Below the pieces are notes generated by a model that did no database searches, was not told the origin of the DNA, and saw nothing but the letters and a program-made list of their open reading frames with translations. Shown piece by piece: positions 30,866 to 40,293 of a stretch of 64,000 nt of DNA. Position 1 is the stretch's first letter. Every line of letters starts with the position of its first letter. The stretch lies in contig CAZCKC010000002.1 of NCBI GenBank assembly GCA_964499235.1, positions 1-64,000 of the forward strand, read 5' to 3'. A program made the position numbers and the translations under genes. Origin of the DNA: JAFGRR01 sp964499235. GTDB lineage: Bacteria > Planctomycetota > Phycisphaerae > UBA1845 > Fen-1342.

Positions 30866-32281
30866 TCAGGCGCGGAATGGCGAAACCGGCGCGGCGGGCG
30901 CCGTCGTCGTCTCGACTCTGGCAAGAGCGTGGAAGAGCGCGGCGCCCTTGGCGAGCGTCTCGGCGTACTCGGCGGCCGGCGTGGAGTCGGCCACGATCCC
31001 GCCGCCGACGTGGATCGCCGCGGTGCCCCCCTGCCACTGGGCGATGCGGATGGCGACGCTGAGCGTCGCACGGCCGTCGAGGCCAACGTGGCCGATGGCG
31101 CCGGTGTAGACGCCGCGGCCGACGGGCTCGAGCTCGTCGATGATTTCGAGGGCGCGGATCTTGGGGACGCCGCTGATCGAGCCGGCGGGGAAGCTTGCGG
31201 CGAGGGTGGTAATCGCGTCGTGCTCGGGGCGGAGTTGTCCGACCACATCGGCGACGGTATGCAGGACGGTCGGGTGGTGCTCGAGACGGCGTGGGGCGAC
31301 GACACGGACGGTGCCGGGCTGGCAAACGCGGCCGAGGTCGTTGCGGTGCAGGTCGACGATCATGGTGAGCTCGGCCCGCTCTTTCGCAGAGGCGAGCAAC
31401 TCTTGGGCGGCGGCCTTGTCGGCGGCCGGGTCGCCGGTGCGGGGGCGGGTGCCCTTGATCGGGGCGGTTCGGACGATGGCGCCGTCGAGCTGGAGCATGA
31501 GCTCGGGGGATGAGCTGAGGACGGCCTGCTCGCCCCAGCGGAAGAATGCACCGAAGCGTGGGCGGTTGAGCTCCCGCAGCCGGAGGTAGGCGGCGAGCGG
31601 GTCGACGACACCCCGCACTTTGAAACACTGGGCGAGGTTGGCCTGGTAAATATCGCCGGCGGCGATGTACTCGAGTGTTCGCGCGACCATCGCCTCGTAT
31701 GCCGCCCGGTCCATAGTGGGGTGGAGGGTAGGCGCGCAGAGGTCGGGGCGCCCGGGTGACGCGGCGGGCTCGGCGGGCGGCAGCGCGTCGTGCGGGCTGT
31801 CTAAACCGCTGAGGCCGGCCGTTAGCTCGGGCTCGGCAAGCGCCCAGGCCTGGCGAGCGTGGTGGTCGACCAGGACGCCGGCATCGACGAGGGCCCAGCG
31901 GGCGGTGGGCAGGCCGAGCGGCGGGACGGCGGTTGCGGGGAGGCGTTCGAGGTGCCGCGCGCTCTCGAAGCCCGCGTAGCCGATCCAGCCGAGGCCGCTG
32001 CTGCCCGGCCCGCGGTCGACACGCGGCAAATCCTGGTGGACCTGCCGCCAGAGCTCCCACGCGCTGGCATGCTCGGCCACAACGCCCCCTCCTACCCGCA
32101 AGACGGCCGGCCCGGCAAGCGGCTGCTCGAGTGTGGCCGCGACGTGCTCGGCCACGAAGCTGTAGCGGGACAGCGGGTCGTCGGCGGCCCCGGCGGAATC
32201 GAGCCAGAGCTGGTCGGTCATGGGGGCGGCCGCGAGGCGTTGCCGGGCGAGGTCAATGGAAAAGGGGATTTCCCTGATCAT
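30866..32281 (-). CDS. pabB: Aminodeoxychorismate synthase component I (chorismate-binding)
   Basis: 471 residues of the anthranilate synthase component I/chorismate-binding family. Conserved segments: YIAAGDIYQANLAQ, SSSPELML, APIKGTRPR, KERAELTMIVDLHRNDLGR, PAGSISGVPKIRALEIIDELEP, RGVYTGAIGHV and HVGGGIVADS. The PIKGTRPR motif with Lys favours PabB over TrpE; it catalyses amination of chorismate in the folate branch. A glutaminase partner (pabA) is not in this window. A 93-base gap with no obvious signal leads to pabC. Confidence 0.88.
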   Translation of the reverse strand: MIREIPFSIDLARQRLAAAPMTDQLWLDSAGAADDPLSRYSFVAEHVAATLEQPLAGPAVLRVGGGVVAEHASAWELWRQVHQDLPRVDRGPGSSGLGWIGYAGFESARHLERLPATAVPPLGLPTARWALVDAGVLVDHHARQAWALAEPELTAGLSGLDSPHDALPPAEPAASPGRPDLCAPTLHPTMDRAAYEAMVARTLEYIAAGDIYQANLAQCFKVRGVVDPLAAYLRLRELNRPRFGAFFRWGEQAVLSSSPELMLQLDGAIVRTAPIKGTRPRTGDPAADKAAAQELLASAKERAELTMIVDLHRNDLGRVCQPGTVRVVAPRRLEHHPTVLHTVADVVGQLRPEHDAITTLAASFPAGSISGVPKIRALEIIDELEPVGRGVYTGAIGHVGLDGRATLSVAIRIAQWQGGTAAIHVGGGIVADSTPAAEYAETLAKGAALFHALARVETTTAPAAPVSPFRA

Positions 32282-32425
32282 GCGGGTCGTTCGGCCCCTG
32301 AGCGTGCTGACGCGGCTGCGGCCCGACGGCAGCGGGCGGAAAAAGTCCTAACCGCCGGGCGAGTCGGGTGTCCAACGACGTTGGCGTCTGTCATGATGAC
32401 TGTACTGTTCTCCAAGGAGCCTGGT

Positions 32426-32932
32426 ATGCGAACCTCGCTTTGGATCCTCCCGCTGGCCGGCCTCGCGGGGCTGCTGTGGGCCGCACCGGCGGCGTCGGCG
32501 GACGGCTTTCGGGTCAGTTTCGGCTATAGCAGCGGGCACCACGGCAAGTCGTATCGCAGTCGCGCCACACCGCGGTACAGCCGCCCCGTGTACCGGCACC
32601 GGGCGCCGCGCACGTCGGTCCGCGTATATGCCTCGTCGGGGCACTATCCGCGGCACACGTATCGCGCCCCGCGGCATACCTATGGGCACAGTCGCGAAAA
32701 GGTCTATCGCTCGCGGACGTACTACCCGACGACGCACTACCGCAGCCACACGGTCAAGCGGTACAGCGACAGCTACTGCGCGCCGCGCAGCTACCACGGC
32801 CGCTACTACCGCGACGGGCATCGCGATTACCGTCCGGCCACGCGGAGCTACGCGCACTATCGCGACGGTTACCGCAGCCCGCGCACGCGCGACTATGTCC
32901 GTGTCCGCTACTACCGCAGCTACCGCGACTAG
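32426..32932 (+). CDS. Secreted Tyr/Arg/His-rich low-complexity protein
   Basis: 168 residues from ATG 32426, which has AAGGAG with 6-base spacing. Signal peptide at about 1-25 ending AASADG. The mature part is about half Tyr, Arg, His and Ser, in runs such as YRSRTYYPTTHYRSHT and SYHGRYYRDGHRDYR, with a predicted pI above 10. It has one Cys. Such composition suggests a disordered, strongly basic extracellular or periplasmic protein that could bind polyanions or metals, or cross-link by tyrosines. No family recognised. Its stop sits in a small palindrome shared with the convergent GH172 gene. Confidence 0.75.
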   Translation: MRTSLWILPLAGLAGLLWAAPAASADGFRVSFGYSSGHHGKSYRSRATPRYSRPVYRHRAPRTSVRVYASSGHYPRHTYRAPRHTYGHSREKVYRSRTYYPTTHYRSHTVKRYSDSYCAPRSYHGRYYRDGHRDYRPATRSYAHYRDGYRSPRTRDYVRVRYYRSYRD

Positions 32933-32942
32933 CGCACGCTAG
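32929..32942. repeat. Palindrome covering two convergent stop codons
   Basis: CTAGCG (32929-32934) and CGCTAG (32937-32942) form a 6-bp inverted repeat. The plus-strand TAG (32930-32932) and the minus-strand TAG (32941-32939) both lie inside. It may be coincidence, or a short hairpin for both transcripts. Confidence 0.4.
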
Positions 32943-34117
32943 CGCCGGCGAGGCTTCGCGCGGCTGCGGCCGCGAGAGGTCGCTGGGGGTTTCTCCGGCG
33001 TGCCGGGCGGCGGCTCGAACGTCGGGACGTCCGGCCGGGCGAGCCGCTTCGCCACGGGCAGCAGTTTCGGGAACTTGCCGTGCGGCTCGGTCTGGTACCA
33101 GTAGGCGGTGCTGGAATAGTCGTTGCTGAGCTTGTTGTTGTGGCCGTGCTCGATCGTGACCTTGATCGACTTGCGGAAGCTGATCGGGTCCTCGACGTGG
33201 AAACGGTACATCGAGTTCTTGCCGCGGAACGGCCACTTCTGCGTCTCCTCGCCCCAGTCGCTGCCGTTGTACTGCGTGATGCCGGAATAGGGTGAGCTGT
33301 AGACGGTCCGTGGACAGTAGGCGGTCGAGAAGTAGTCCTCGGTGCCGGTGCCGTGGAGGCTCGGCGGCCAGGGCTCGCCGTCGACGAAGATCATGTCGTC
33401 GCCCTCGCCGTACCAGTCGTTCTTCTCGCGGCGGAAGCAGTCGATATCGAGATGGCAGCCGACGTACTGGCCGCGGCCCTTGGCCTCGAGGATGACGTAG
33501 TTCTCGGCGCCGGTCGTATTCGGCGTCGCCCAGTACTCGCGAAGGTTGGCGACGTTGGCGGGCCCCTTGATGTCCTTGCGGCCCCAGCCCTTGGTCGGGT
33601 TCGCGCGGCGCCACTGGGCGTGGAAGTAGCCCAGGTCCTCCTCCCAGCCCGGGTAGGCCTCGTAATCGACGTAGTAGTAGAGGTTCATCGGCTCGCGCCA
33701 CTCGTTCTCGACCTCGAGCCGGGCGTGGCGGGCGAAGGGCATCGGGAACCAGCAGTTCAGCGCCCGGCCTTCGTCGGGGTTCATCGTCAGCGGCAGCGAC
33801 CAGAAATTCTTGCAGATGCCGAAGCCGCCGCCGAAAAAGTCGGCGATCGGCACCTCGACGCTGGGCGTCTGCTCGCCGTCCCACCACATGCGCAGCACGA
33901 CGCTGCGGTTGGCGTCGCGCAGGTGGGCGACGCTGGTCGTGCACCAGATGTGCTTGATGCAGGCCGGCCCGTCGATCTCGGCCATGGTGAACTTCTTCCC
34001 CGGCTTGATCACGATCCAGTCGGCGTTGCCGCCCGTGCGGTCGTAGCTGCTGACGCGCTGGGCTTGAAAGTCTCGCAGCCGTGCCAACTGGCTCAGGCTC
34101 GTGCATCCGATCGGCAT
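32939..34117 (-). CDS. DUF2961 (GH172 family) protein
   Basis: With ATG 34117 (AGGAG 9 bases upstream; ATG 34126 would touch the Shine-Dalgarno) the protein has 392 residues. The DUF2961 signature GTGTEDYFSTAYC is present, together with DGEQTPSVEVPIADFFG, CWFPMPFARHARLEVEN and HVEDPISFRKSIKVTIEHG. Characterised GH172 members are difructose or alpha-D-fructofuranosidases and related enzymes that act on arabinofuranosyl or fructofuranosyl links. There is no signal peptide, so it looks cytoplasmic; the tail (last 45 residues) is Pro/Arg/Lys-rich. The family is expanded in planctomycetes. It follows the polymer ligase gene. Confidence 0.85.
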   Translation of the reverse strand: MPIGCTSLSQLARLRDFQAQRVSSYDRTGGNADWIVIKPGKKFTMAEIDGPACIKHIWCTTSVAHLRDANRSVVLRMWWDGEQTPSVEVPIADFFGGGFGICKNFWSLPLTMNPDEGRALNCWFPMPFARHARLEVENEWREPMNLYYYVDYEAYPGWEEDLGYFHAQWRRANPTKGWGRKDIKGPANVANLREYWATPNTTGAENYVILEAKGRGQYVGCHLDIDCFRREKNDWYGEGDDMIFVDGEPWPPSLHGTGTEDYFSTAYCPRTVYSSPYSGITQYNGSDWGEETQKWPFRGKNSMYRFHVEDPISFRKSIKVTIEHGHNNKLSNDYSSTAYWYQTEPHGKFPKLLPVAKRLARPDVPTFEPPPGTPEKPPATSRGRSRAKPRRR

Positions 34118-34233
34118 CTGTGGCATCTCCTGAAAAGACGATGTTGAAGCGCGGCCGCACGGCGCGACGCCAGCGGCGAGGGTAACCGCGGCAGCGCGCA
34201 GGCACCACCGGCGACAGCCGGCGTGACGCCAGG

Positions 34234-36852
34234 TTACTCCTCTGCTTCCCGCTGATCGGCCGGCAGCGTCGCGGCCAGCTCGGCGAGCAACGCGGCGCGC
34301 TGCGCCGAATCCGGGACGATCCGGGCCAGCACCTCGTCGGCTTCCGCCTCGCGGCCGGCGGCGAGCAGGTAGCGGGCCTGCTGCCGGACGAGCGGGCGGG
34401 CGCGGATCAGCCGCTGGTCGGGCTGGATTGGCGGCAGGCTCGCCAGGGCGCGCTCGATGAGTGCCAGGGCGACCGTCGGATCGGCGGGCGCGCTGCGGAA
34501 GCGGTACTCGGCCGCCTCGGCCAGGGCGAGCGCGGGCAAGGCCGGGAAGCGGCTGCGCATGGACCGGTACAGGGCGGCGGCCCGCTCGGCCTGGTCCGCG
34601 GCTTCGGCGAAGCGCCCCGCGCGCGCGTGCCACGCGGCCAACAGGCGGCGCGTCTCCGGCGCGAAGGACGAGATGATCGCGGTGATCTCGGTCTCCGGAA
34701 CCACGGGGCCGGCGACGGCTTCGAGCCGCGCGAGGGCGGTCGTGAAGTCGGGTCGGGCGGCGAGCCGGGCGAGAGCTGCCTGCCAGGCGGGGCGGGTGAC
34801 GGCGGCCCGGCGAAGTGCGTCGCGGAGCATGACGGTGTGCTGCTGCGTGGTGCCGGGGTAGCGGGTAAGGGTCAGCAATGTCGGGACGTGGTAGAGATCC
34901 TCCTGGCGTTGGGTGAGCCAGCGTTCGAACGCCCGCTCGCGCCAGGCGGCCGCCTGCCGCGGGTCGTCGCGGTAGAGGTTGTGCAGGGATTCGGCGATGC
35001 GGGCGGCCAGCGCGTTCAGGGCGCCGTAGCTCGGAACGAGGGCGTTGAGCTCGTGGGCGGACTGGTAGACGGCCACCAGCGTGGCGGCGACGGCGTCGCG
35101 CTGCGCCCGGGTCGCCTCGCCTTGCTGGGCGGCGGCGACAAAAGCGCGGGCGGCAGACTCCGCCTGCTGCTCGCGGGCCTGGATCGCGCGCCAGGCGGCG
35201 AAGATCCGGTCGACGGGATCGAGTTGGAGCGCGCGGGCGACGGTCGCTTCCTGGAGCGCGGTCTTGGGATCGCCTTCGCGGAGCGCGGTCTCCGCCGCGG
35301 CGGCGCTGGTCGCGCCAACGTAGTTCGCGAAGCCGACGACGGCGACGCCCACTGCGGCGAGCCCGAGGCCGACGCTGCTGACCTGCGCGAGCCGACGCTT
35401 GCGGCGGGCGCGGGCCGGGGCGTCGAAGCCTTCGAGCTCTTCGGCCAAGGTTTGCGGGCGGTCTTCCTGCCGGCCCCAGGCCCAGATCATCCCGACCAGC
35501 AGGTAAAAGACCGCCGGCACACCCGGCAGGCGCAGCGCGACGTTGCCGAAGGACTCGGCGATCAAGGCGACATACGCGGCCGCCAGCCCGAGACACCATG
35601 GGGCCTGCCAGCTCGCACGCCGGCGGCGGAACAGGTACAGCAGCGTCAGCGCGGTGGCGACGTGCGCCCCGACGAACGTGACGCCGCCGATCAGGCCGAT
35701 CTCGGCGAAGATCTCGAACAGCTCGTTGTGGGCGTGGCCGATGAGCTCGTCGCCGATCGCGGCGGGGTCGAGGAGACGATCGGTGCGGGCGAGCTCGTTG
35801 GCGGCGCGGGGGAAGATGGCGGCCCCGAAGCCGACGTACGGGGCGCGTTGCCAGAGCGTCGCGGCGTAGTTCCACGTATAGAGGCGGAAGCGGGCTGACG
35901 CGCCGCGGCCGAGCGCGAGCTCTTCGCTTTGCGAGAAGCGCCAGCTCACGAGGGCGAGCGCGACCCCTCCCCCGCCGATGATCACCCACCACCGGGCGCG
36001 GCGCGGCAAATGGGCGAGGGCGACGATCAGCAGGCCCGCGAGCAGCCCGACTTTTGCGGCTAGCGCGTCCGCCAGCCAGAACGCCATCCCGATCGGCACG
36101 AGGGCGACGGTGATGGGGATAAGGCCGCGCCAATCCGGCCGCTGGCCGCGGGTCAGCGCGTTGCGCGCGTGACGAAGCAGGACGCTGGCCCCGATCAGCA
36201 GCGCCGGGAGCTGGATGGCGGCCAGCACGCCGGGGTTGCCAAAAGGGAAACCGGGGCGGTGGGTCGGGGCGCGCTCGAGGTAGTACCAGATGGTCAGGAC
36301 GCTCGCGGCGGCGGTCAGGCCGACAAGCACTTTGAGGATCTGCTCAATGCGGGGCGGGTCGAGGGTCCAGGCGAGGCCGACGGCCCAGGCGACGAGCAAC
36401 GCGTACGCGAGGCCTTGGGCGACAGACATGGCCGGTGCGCTGGACCAGAGCCCGCTCAGTAAAGCCAGGCCGACCCAGCCGAGCATGAGGAGCTGGCCGG
36501 CGAACCACGGGCGGCGGAGGGCCGACCGCCAGCCGCGGCGGAGGGGGGCTTGCCAGCGGACGATCGCGGCGAGGAGCAGCGCCACGGCCGCGCCGCCGTG
36601 GACGATCCAGGTCTTGATCTCGTCGCCGCCGACCGTACGGACGGAGTGGTTCAGCGCCATCGCGTCGATGATGAAGCGCAGCGGCGAGTAGGGCTGCCAG
36701 GTCTCGACGCCGGGGCGCGGCGGGGACGCGGGCGGGCTGATGAGAAAGAAGGTGCCGAAGAGCACGAGGGCGGCGAGGGCGGCCACGTAACGGGCGATTC
36801 GCATCGCAACGCTCTGCGGCTGGCGCTTCGCTTGCTGTGCTGTCGGGGTCAC
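34234..36852 (-). CDS. O-antigen ligase/polymerase-like membrane protein with C-terminal TPR-like domain
   Basis: 872 residues from GTG 36852 (GAGGA in front); the frame is also open to 36945, and ATG 36804 is a shorter alternative. About ten to twelve membrane helices in the first 480 residues, with a periplasmic loop bearing WNYAATLWQRAPYVGFG and the Wzy_C-type motif HAHNELFEIFAEIGLIG. The remaining 350 residues are soluble, Ala-rich alpha helices of TPR character. The family polymerises or ligates glycans at the inner membrane. It could build LPS O-antigen or exopolysaccharide. Neighbours are GH172 and, divergently, murC. Confidence 0.8.
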   Translation of the reverse strand: MTPTAQQAKRQPQSVAMRIARYVAALAALVLFGTFFLISPPASPPRPGVETWQPYSPLRFIIDAMALNHSVRTVGGDEIKTWIVHGGAAVALLLAAIVRWQAPLRRGWRSALRRPWFAGQLLMLGWVGLALLSGLWSSAPAMSVAQGLAYALLVAWAVGLAWTLDPPRIEQILKVLVGLTAAASVLTIWYYLERAPTHRPGFPFGNPGVLAAIQLPALLIGASVLLRHARNALTRGQRPDWRGLIPITVALVPIGMAFWLADALAAKVGLLAGLLIVALAHLPRRARWWVIIGGGGVALALVSWRFSQSEELALGRGASARFRLYTWNYAATLWQRAPYVGFGAAIFPRAANELARTDRLLDPAAIGDELIGHAHNELFEIFAEIGLIGGVTFVGAHVATALTLLYLFRRRRASWQAPWCLGLAAAYVALIAESFGNVALRLPGVPAVFYLLVGMIWAWGRQEDRPQTLAEELEGFDAPARARRKRRLAQVSSVGLGLAAVGVAVVGFANYVGATSAAAAETALREGDPKTALQEATVARALQLDPVDRIFAAWRAIQAREQQAESAARAFVAAAQQGEATRAQRDAVAATLVAVYQSAHELNALVPSYGALNALAARIAESLHNLYRDDPRQAAAWRERAFERWLTQRQEDLYHVPTLLTLTRYPGTTQQHTVMLRDALRRAAVTRPAWQAALARLAARPDFTTALARLEAVAGPVVPETEITAIISSFAPETRRLLAAWHARAGRFAEAADQAERAAALYRSMRSRFPALPALALAEAAEYRFRSAPADPTVALALIERALASLPPIQPDQRLIRARPLVRQQARYLLAAGREAEADEVLARIVPDSAQRAALLAELAATLPADQREAEE

Positions 36853-36968
36853 CGGATCCTCAGCCGCCAGGTGCCGTTCGTGCTGCGTTCCCGTCGGTGG
36901 CGCGGTGTACCACGCGGCGCGGAAATACGCAAAGTCGCGCGGCATGCGGGCGTGGGCAAGGGGAGGGA

Positions 36969-36997
36969 TTGTCGGTTGGCAGCGTGCGGGCTAGAGT
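36969..36997 (+). promoter_or_regulatory. Putative murC promoter; implies a leaderless transcript
   Basis: TTGTCG (36969-36974), 17-bp spacer, TAGAGT (36992-36997). The expected start, about 7 bases after the -10, coincides with the A of ATG 37004, so murC mRNA may be leaderless. Confidence 0.5.
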
Positions 36998-37003
36998 TGG
37001 CCG

Positions 37004-38437
37004 ATGGACAGGATGTCGACCACGGCAACAACGGAGGTTGCGGTGCACCCGCCCAAGCTCAATGGCGACCTGGGGTCGCTCTGCGTTCACATGGTGGGGA
37101 TCGGCGGCAGCGGGATGTCGGGGCTGGCGGCGCTGCTGCTCGCCCGCGGGGCCCGGGTTTCGGGGACCGATCTCACGCCTTCGATAACCACGAACACGCT
37201 GATGGCGGCCGGCGCGCGGATCGGCCACGAGCACGCTGCCGCGGCCGTCCCGGCGGACGCGGCACTCGTGGTGGCGTCGGCGGCGGTGCCGGCGGAGCAT
37301 CCCGAGCTGGCTGCGGCCCGGGCGCGGGGCGTAGCGGTCTTGAAGTACGCGGAGCTGCTTGGCGCGTTGATGGCGACGGGTCGTGGGATCGCGATCAGCG
37401 GCACGCACGGCAAGAGTACGACGACGGCGTGGCTGGCGTACGTGCTGCGGGCAGTGGGCCGCGATCCGAGCTTCATCGTCGGGGCGCTGAGCCCGCAGCT
37501 CGGCGGCGGCAGCGGGGTCGGGCAGAGTGACCTGTTCGTGGCCGAGGCGTGCGAGTACGACCGCTCGTTTTTGAACCTGAGCCCGAAGGCGGCGGTCGTG
37601 CTGAACGTGGACGAGGATCACCTCGACTGCTACGAGCATTTGGCCGCGATCCAGGGGGCGTTCGGCGCGTTCGCCGCGCGGCTGCCGGACGAGGGACTGC
37701 TGCTGATCAACGGCGACGACGCACCGTCGCGAGGGCTGCGGGCGGCGACCTCGGCGCAGGTCGAAACGTTCGGGCTTGGCGCGGGCAACACGTGGCGGGC
37801 GACGGACCTGGCGGCGACGCATGGGCGGCACAGCTTCGAGCTCGAGCATGAGGGCGTGAGGCGGGGGCGATTTGCGCTGACGCTGGCCGGTCGGCACAAC
37901 GTCAACAACGCGCTGGCGGTGATCGCGCTGGCGCACTGGGCGGGCGTCCCACTCGACGAGTTGCCGGAAGCGGTCGGGAGCTTTGCAGGGATCGGGCGGC
38001 GGCTGGAGCTGCGAGCCGAACGGGACGGCATCACGGTCGTCGACGATTACGCCCATCACCCGACGGAGATCCGGGCGACGCTCGACGCGGCGCGGCAGCG
38101 GTTTGCGCCCCGGCGGTTGTTCTGCGTCTTTCAGCCGCACCAGCATTCGCGGACGCGCTTCCTGCTGGAGGACTTCGCCAACAGCTTCGCGGCCGCCGAT
38201 CACGTCCTCGTGCCTGACATCTACTTCGTCCGTGACAGCGTTCGGGAGCGCGAGGCGGTGAACGCCAGCGACCTGGTCGCGCGGCTCCAGGCGCACAACG
38301 TGGCCGCGGTCTACATGCCGAGCTTTGACGCCATCGTCGACCACCTCGCGGCGGAGCTGCGCGCGGGCGATGTCGTACTGACGATGGGGGCCGGCTCGAT
38401 CTGGAAGGTGGCCGATGAGCTGGTCTGCAGACTTTGA
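37004..38437 (+). CDS. murC: UDP-N-acetylmuramate--L-alanine ligase MurC
   Basis: 477 residues. MurC adds L-Ala to UDP-MurNAc. N-terminal Rossmann domain with VGIGGSGMSGLAALL, ATP loop GTHGKSTTTAWL, EACEYDRSFLNL and the VVLNVDEDHLDCYEH metal/catalytic motif, then GRHNVNNALA and DDYAHHPTEIRATL as in all MurC enzymes. Start ATG 37004 fits the predicted transcript start; ATG 37013 is an alternative. First gene of a division/cell wall cluster with overlapping murB. It shows that a peptidoglycan precursor pathway is present. Confidence 0.95.
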   Translation: MDRMSTTATTEVAVHPPKLNGDLGSLCVHMVGIGGSGMSGLAALLLARGARVSGTDLTPSITTNTLMAAGARIGHEHAAAAVPADAALVVASAAVPAEHPELAAARARGVAVLKYAELLGALMATGRGIAISGTHGKSTTTAWLAYVLRAVGRDPSFIVGALSPQLGGGSGVGQSDLFVAEACEYDRSFLNLSPKAAVVLNVDEDHLDCYEHLAAIQGAFGAFAARLPDEGLLLINGDDAPSRGLRAATSAQVETFGLGAGNTWRATDLAATHGRHSFELEHEGVRRGRFALTLAGRHNVNNALAVIALAHWAGVPLDELPEAVGSFAGIGRRLELRAERDGITVVDDYAHHPTEIRATLDAARQRFAPRRLFCVFQPHQHSRTRFLLEDFANSFAAADHVLVPDIYFVRDSVREREAVNASDLVARLQAHNVAAVYMPSFDAIVDHLAAELRAGDVVLTMGAGSIWKVADELVCRL

Positions 38438-39296
38438 GGCGATCTGCCAGGACGACGCGCCGCTCGCGCCGCTGACGTGGTACAAGCTCGGTGGGCCGGC
38501 GCGGTGGCTGTTGCGGCCGCGGTCGGTCGAGGAGCTGGCGGCGCTTGTCGCGCGGTGCGGGGCTGAGAACGTCGACTGGCGGGTGCTCGGCAAGGGCGCG
38601 AACGTGCTGGTCAGCGACGCGGGCGTCGACGGCGCGGTCATCGTGCTCGACCAGCCGGCGTTCCAGGCATGCCGTTGGGATGGAGCGGGCGTTTCCGTCG
38701 GGGCGGGTTACGACTTTCCACACTTGGTGCGCGAAGCGGCGAATCGCGGGCGGGGCGGGCTCGAAGGGCTGGCCGGCATCCCGGGAACGGTCGGCGGCAT
38801 CATCCGCATGAACGCCGGCGGCAAGTACGGCTTTATCGGCGAGGTGGTCGAAACGGTCGATGTGCTGACGCCGGGGGGTGCAATCGAGCGCCGATCGGCG
38901 GCGGCGGTCAGCTTCAGCTATCGCCACACTCAGCTCGACGACTGCGTGGTGGTCGGGGCGGAACTGCGGCTGAGGCCGGGCGATGCGGGCGAGATGACGG
39001 CGACCTATCGCCGGGTCTGGCAGGAAAAGAGTGCGGAGCAGCCCGCGGTGGCGAAGCGCTCGGCCGGCTGCATCTTCAAGAACCCGCCCGGCGCCGCCGC
39101 CGGCCAGTTGATCGACGCCTGCGGTTTGAAGGGGGCGCGGCGGGGTGGCGCGGAGATCAGCCCGCGGCACGCGAACTTCATCGTGGCCGATCCTGCCGCC
39201 CGCGCGCAGGATGTGTTAGACTTGATTGCGCTAGCGAAGGATCGCGTCGCGGACCGTTTCGGGGTTGCCCTCGAGACGGAGATCGAACTCTGGTGA
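38415..39296 (+). CDS. murB: UDP-N-acetylenolpyruvoylglucosamine reductase MurB (type II)
   Basis: 293 residues, overlapping murC by 23 bases. FAD-binding motifs LGKGANVLVSD and GLEGLAGIPGTVGGIIRMNAGG are present. The C-terminal part has SAGCIFKNPPG, where the usual active-site Ser of GS(x)FKNP corresponds to Cys, as in several type II MurBs, and ISPRHANFIV. Reduces enolpyruvyl-UDP-GlcNAc to UDP-MurNAc. Lack of the type I loop insertion (about 300 residues total) places it in type II. Confidence 0.93.
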   Translation: MSWSADFEAICQDDAPLAPLTWYKLGGPARWLLRPRSVEELAALVARCGAENVDWRVLGKGANVLVSDAGVDGAVIVLDQPAFQACRWDGAGVSVGAGYDFPHLVREAANRGRGGLEGLAGIPGTVGGIIRMNAGGKYGFIGEVVETVDVLTPGGAIERRSAAAVSFSYRHTQLDDCVVVGAELRLRPGDAGEMTATYRRVWQEKSAEQPAVAKRSAGCIFKNPPGAAAGQLIDACGLKGARRGGAEISPRHANFIVADPAARAQDVLDLIALAKDRVADRFGVALETEIELW

Positions 39297-39300
39297 ACGG

Positions 39301-40293
39301 ATGCTCCCCGTGCCCACCGCCTCACTGCCCAATCGCCGGTTGAAGATCGTCGTGCTCGCGGGCGGGCCCGGCGCCGAGCGGACGGTCAGCCAGCGGTCGG
39401 GCGCCGCGATCGCGGCAGCGCTGCGCGCTGCCGGCCACACGGTCGTGCTGCGTGATATCACGCCGGACGACCCCCACGCACTCGAGCAGGACGCCGATGT
39501 GTTTTTTCCGGCGTTGCACGGCGTGTTCGGCGAGGATGGTGCGCTGCAGCGGCTGCTGGCGGCGCGCGGCGTGCCGTTCGTCGGCGCGGATGAGAAAACC
39601 TCCGCGTTGTGCTTTGACAAGGTCGCGTGCAAGCAGGCGGTGAGCAGCCTCGGGCTGAGCACGCCGGCGCACCAGGTGGTGAGCGCGGACGATCTCGCGG
39701 CCGATACGCTCGCGTCGACGCTGCCGGCGGTGGTCAAGCCGGTGGCCGAGGGCAGCAGCATCGCGACGACGATCGTGCAGACGGCGACGGAATTGCAGAC
39801 GGCGGTGTGCGACGTGGTTCAGGATTACGGCCACGCGCTCATCGAAGCGTTCATCGCCGGCGACGAGCTGACGGTCGGCGTCGTGGGCACCACCCCCCTG
39901 CCGCCGATCTGGATCCGACCGCAACGCACGTTCTACGACTACAAAGCGAAGTACGAGGACGACGCGACGGAATACTGTTTCGATTTGAAGCTCGACGCGG
40001 CTGCGAGCGCGGCGCTCCAGCAGGGATCGCTGCGAATCTGTCGCACGCTCGGATGCCGCCATCTGGCGCGGGTTGACTGGATCATCGATGCTGATGGCCG
40101 GCCGTGGTTCCTGGAGGTGAACACATTGCCAGGCTTTACTGATCACTCGTTGCTGCCAAAGGCGGCCGCACGACATGGCTGGTCGTTCACCGAGCTGGTC
40201 GAGCGCCTGGTGTGGATGGCTGTGGAGGAAGGCCCATGGCGAGAGCCAAAAAAACAAGCGGCGGCCGCAAGCGGCGCCGCGACGCCCCGCTGA
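39301..40293 (+). CDS. ddl: D-alanine--D-alanine ligase
   Basis: 330 residues from ATG 39301, 4 bases after murB; the frame extends upstream into murB but lacks a better start. ATP-grasp enzyme: VVLAGGPGAERTVS near the N-terminus, FPALHGVFGEDG, VVKPVAEGSS and the substrate/metal motif FLEVNTLPGFTDHSLLPKAA. Typical Ddl would read VSxxSG near residue 12-18 (here RTVSQRSG). Makes D-Ala-D-Ala for peptidoglycan. Its stop region overlaps the ftsQ-like start by 58 bases. Confidence 0.92.
   Translation: MLPVPTASLPNRRLKIVVLAGGPGAERTVSQRSGAAIAAALRAAGHTVVLRDITPDDPHALEQDADVFFPALHGVFGEDGALQRLLAARGVPFVGADEKTSALCFDKVACKQAVSSLGLSTPAHQVVSADDLAADTLASTLPAVVKPVAEGSSIATTIVQTATELQTAVCDVVQDYGHALIEAFIAGDELTVGVVGTTPLPPIWIRPQRTFYDYKAKYEDDATEYCFDLKLDAAASAALQQGSLRICRTLGCRHLARVDWIIDADGRPWFLEVNTLPGFTDHSLLPKAAARHGWSFTELVERLVWMAVEEGPWREPKKQAAAASGAATPR

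Noticed and set aside
32939..36133. Extension of the DUF2961 gene upstream to 1064 codons.
   Set aside because: The extra part is antisense-like Arg/Pro-rich sequence over the ligase gene; the ribosome site and conserved start are at 34117.
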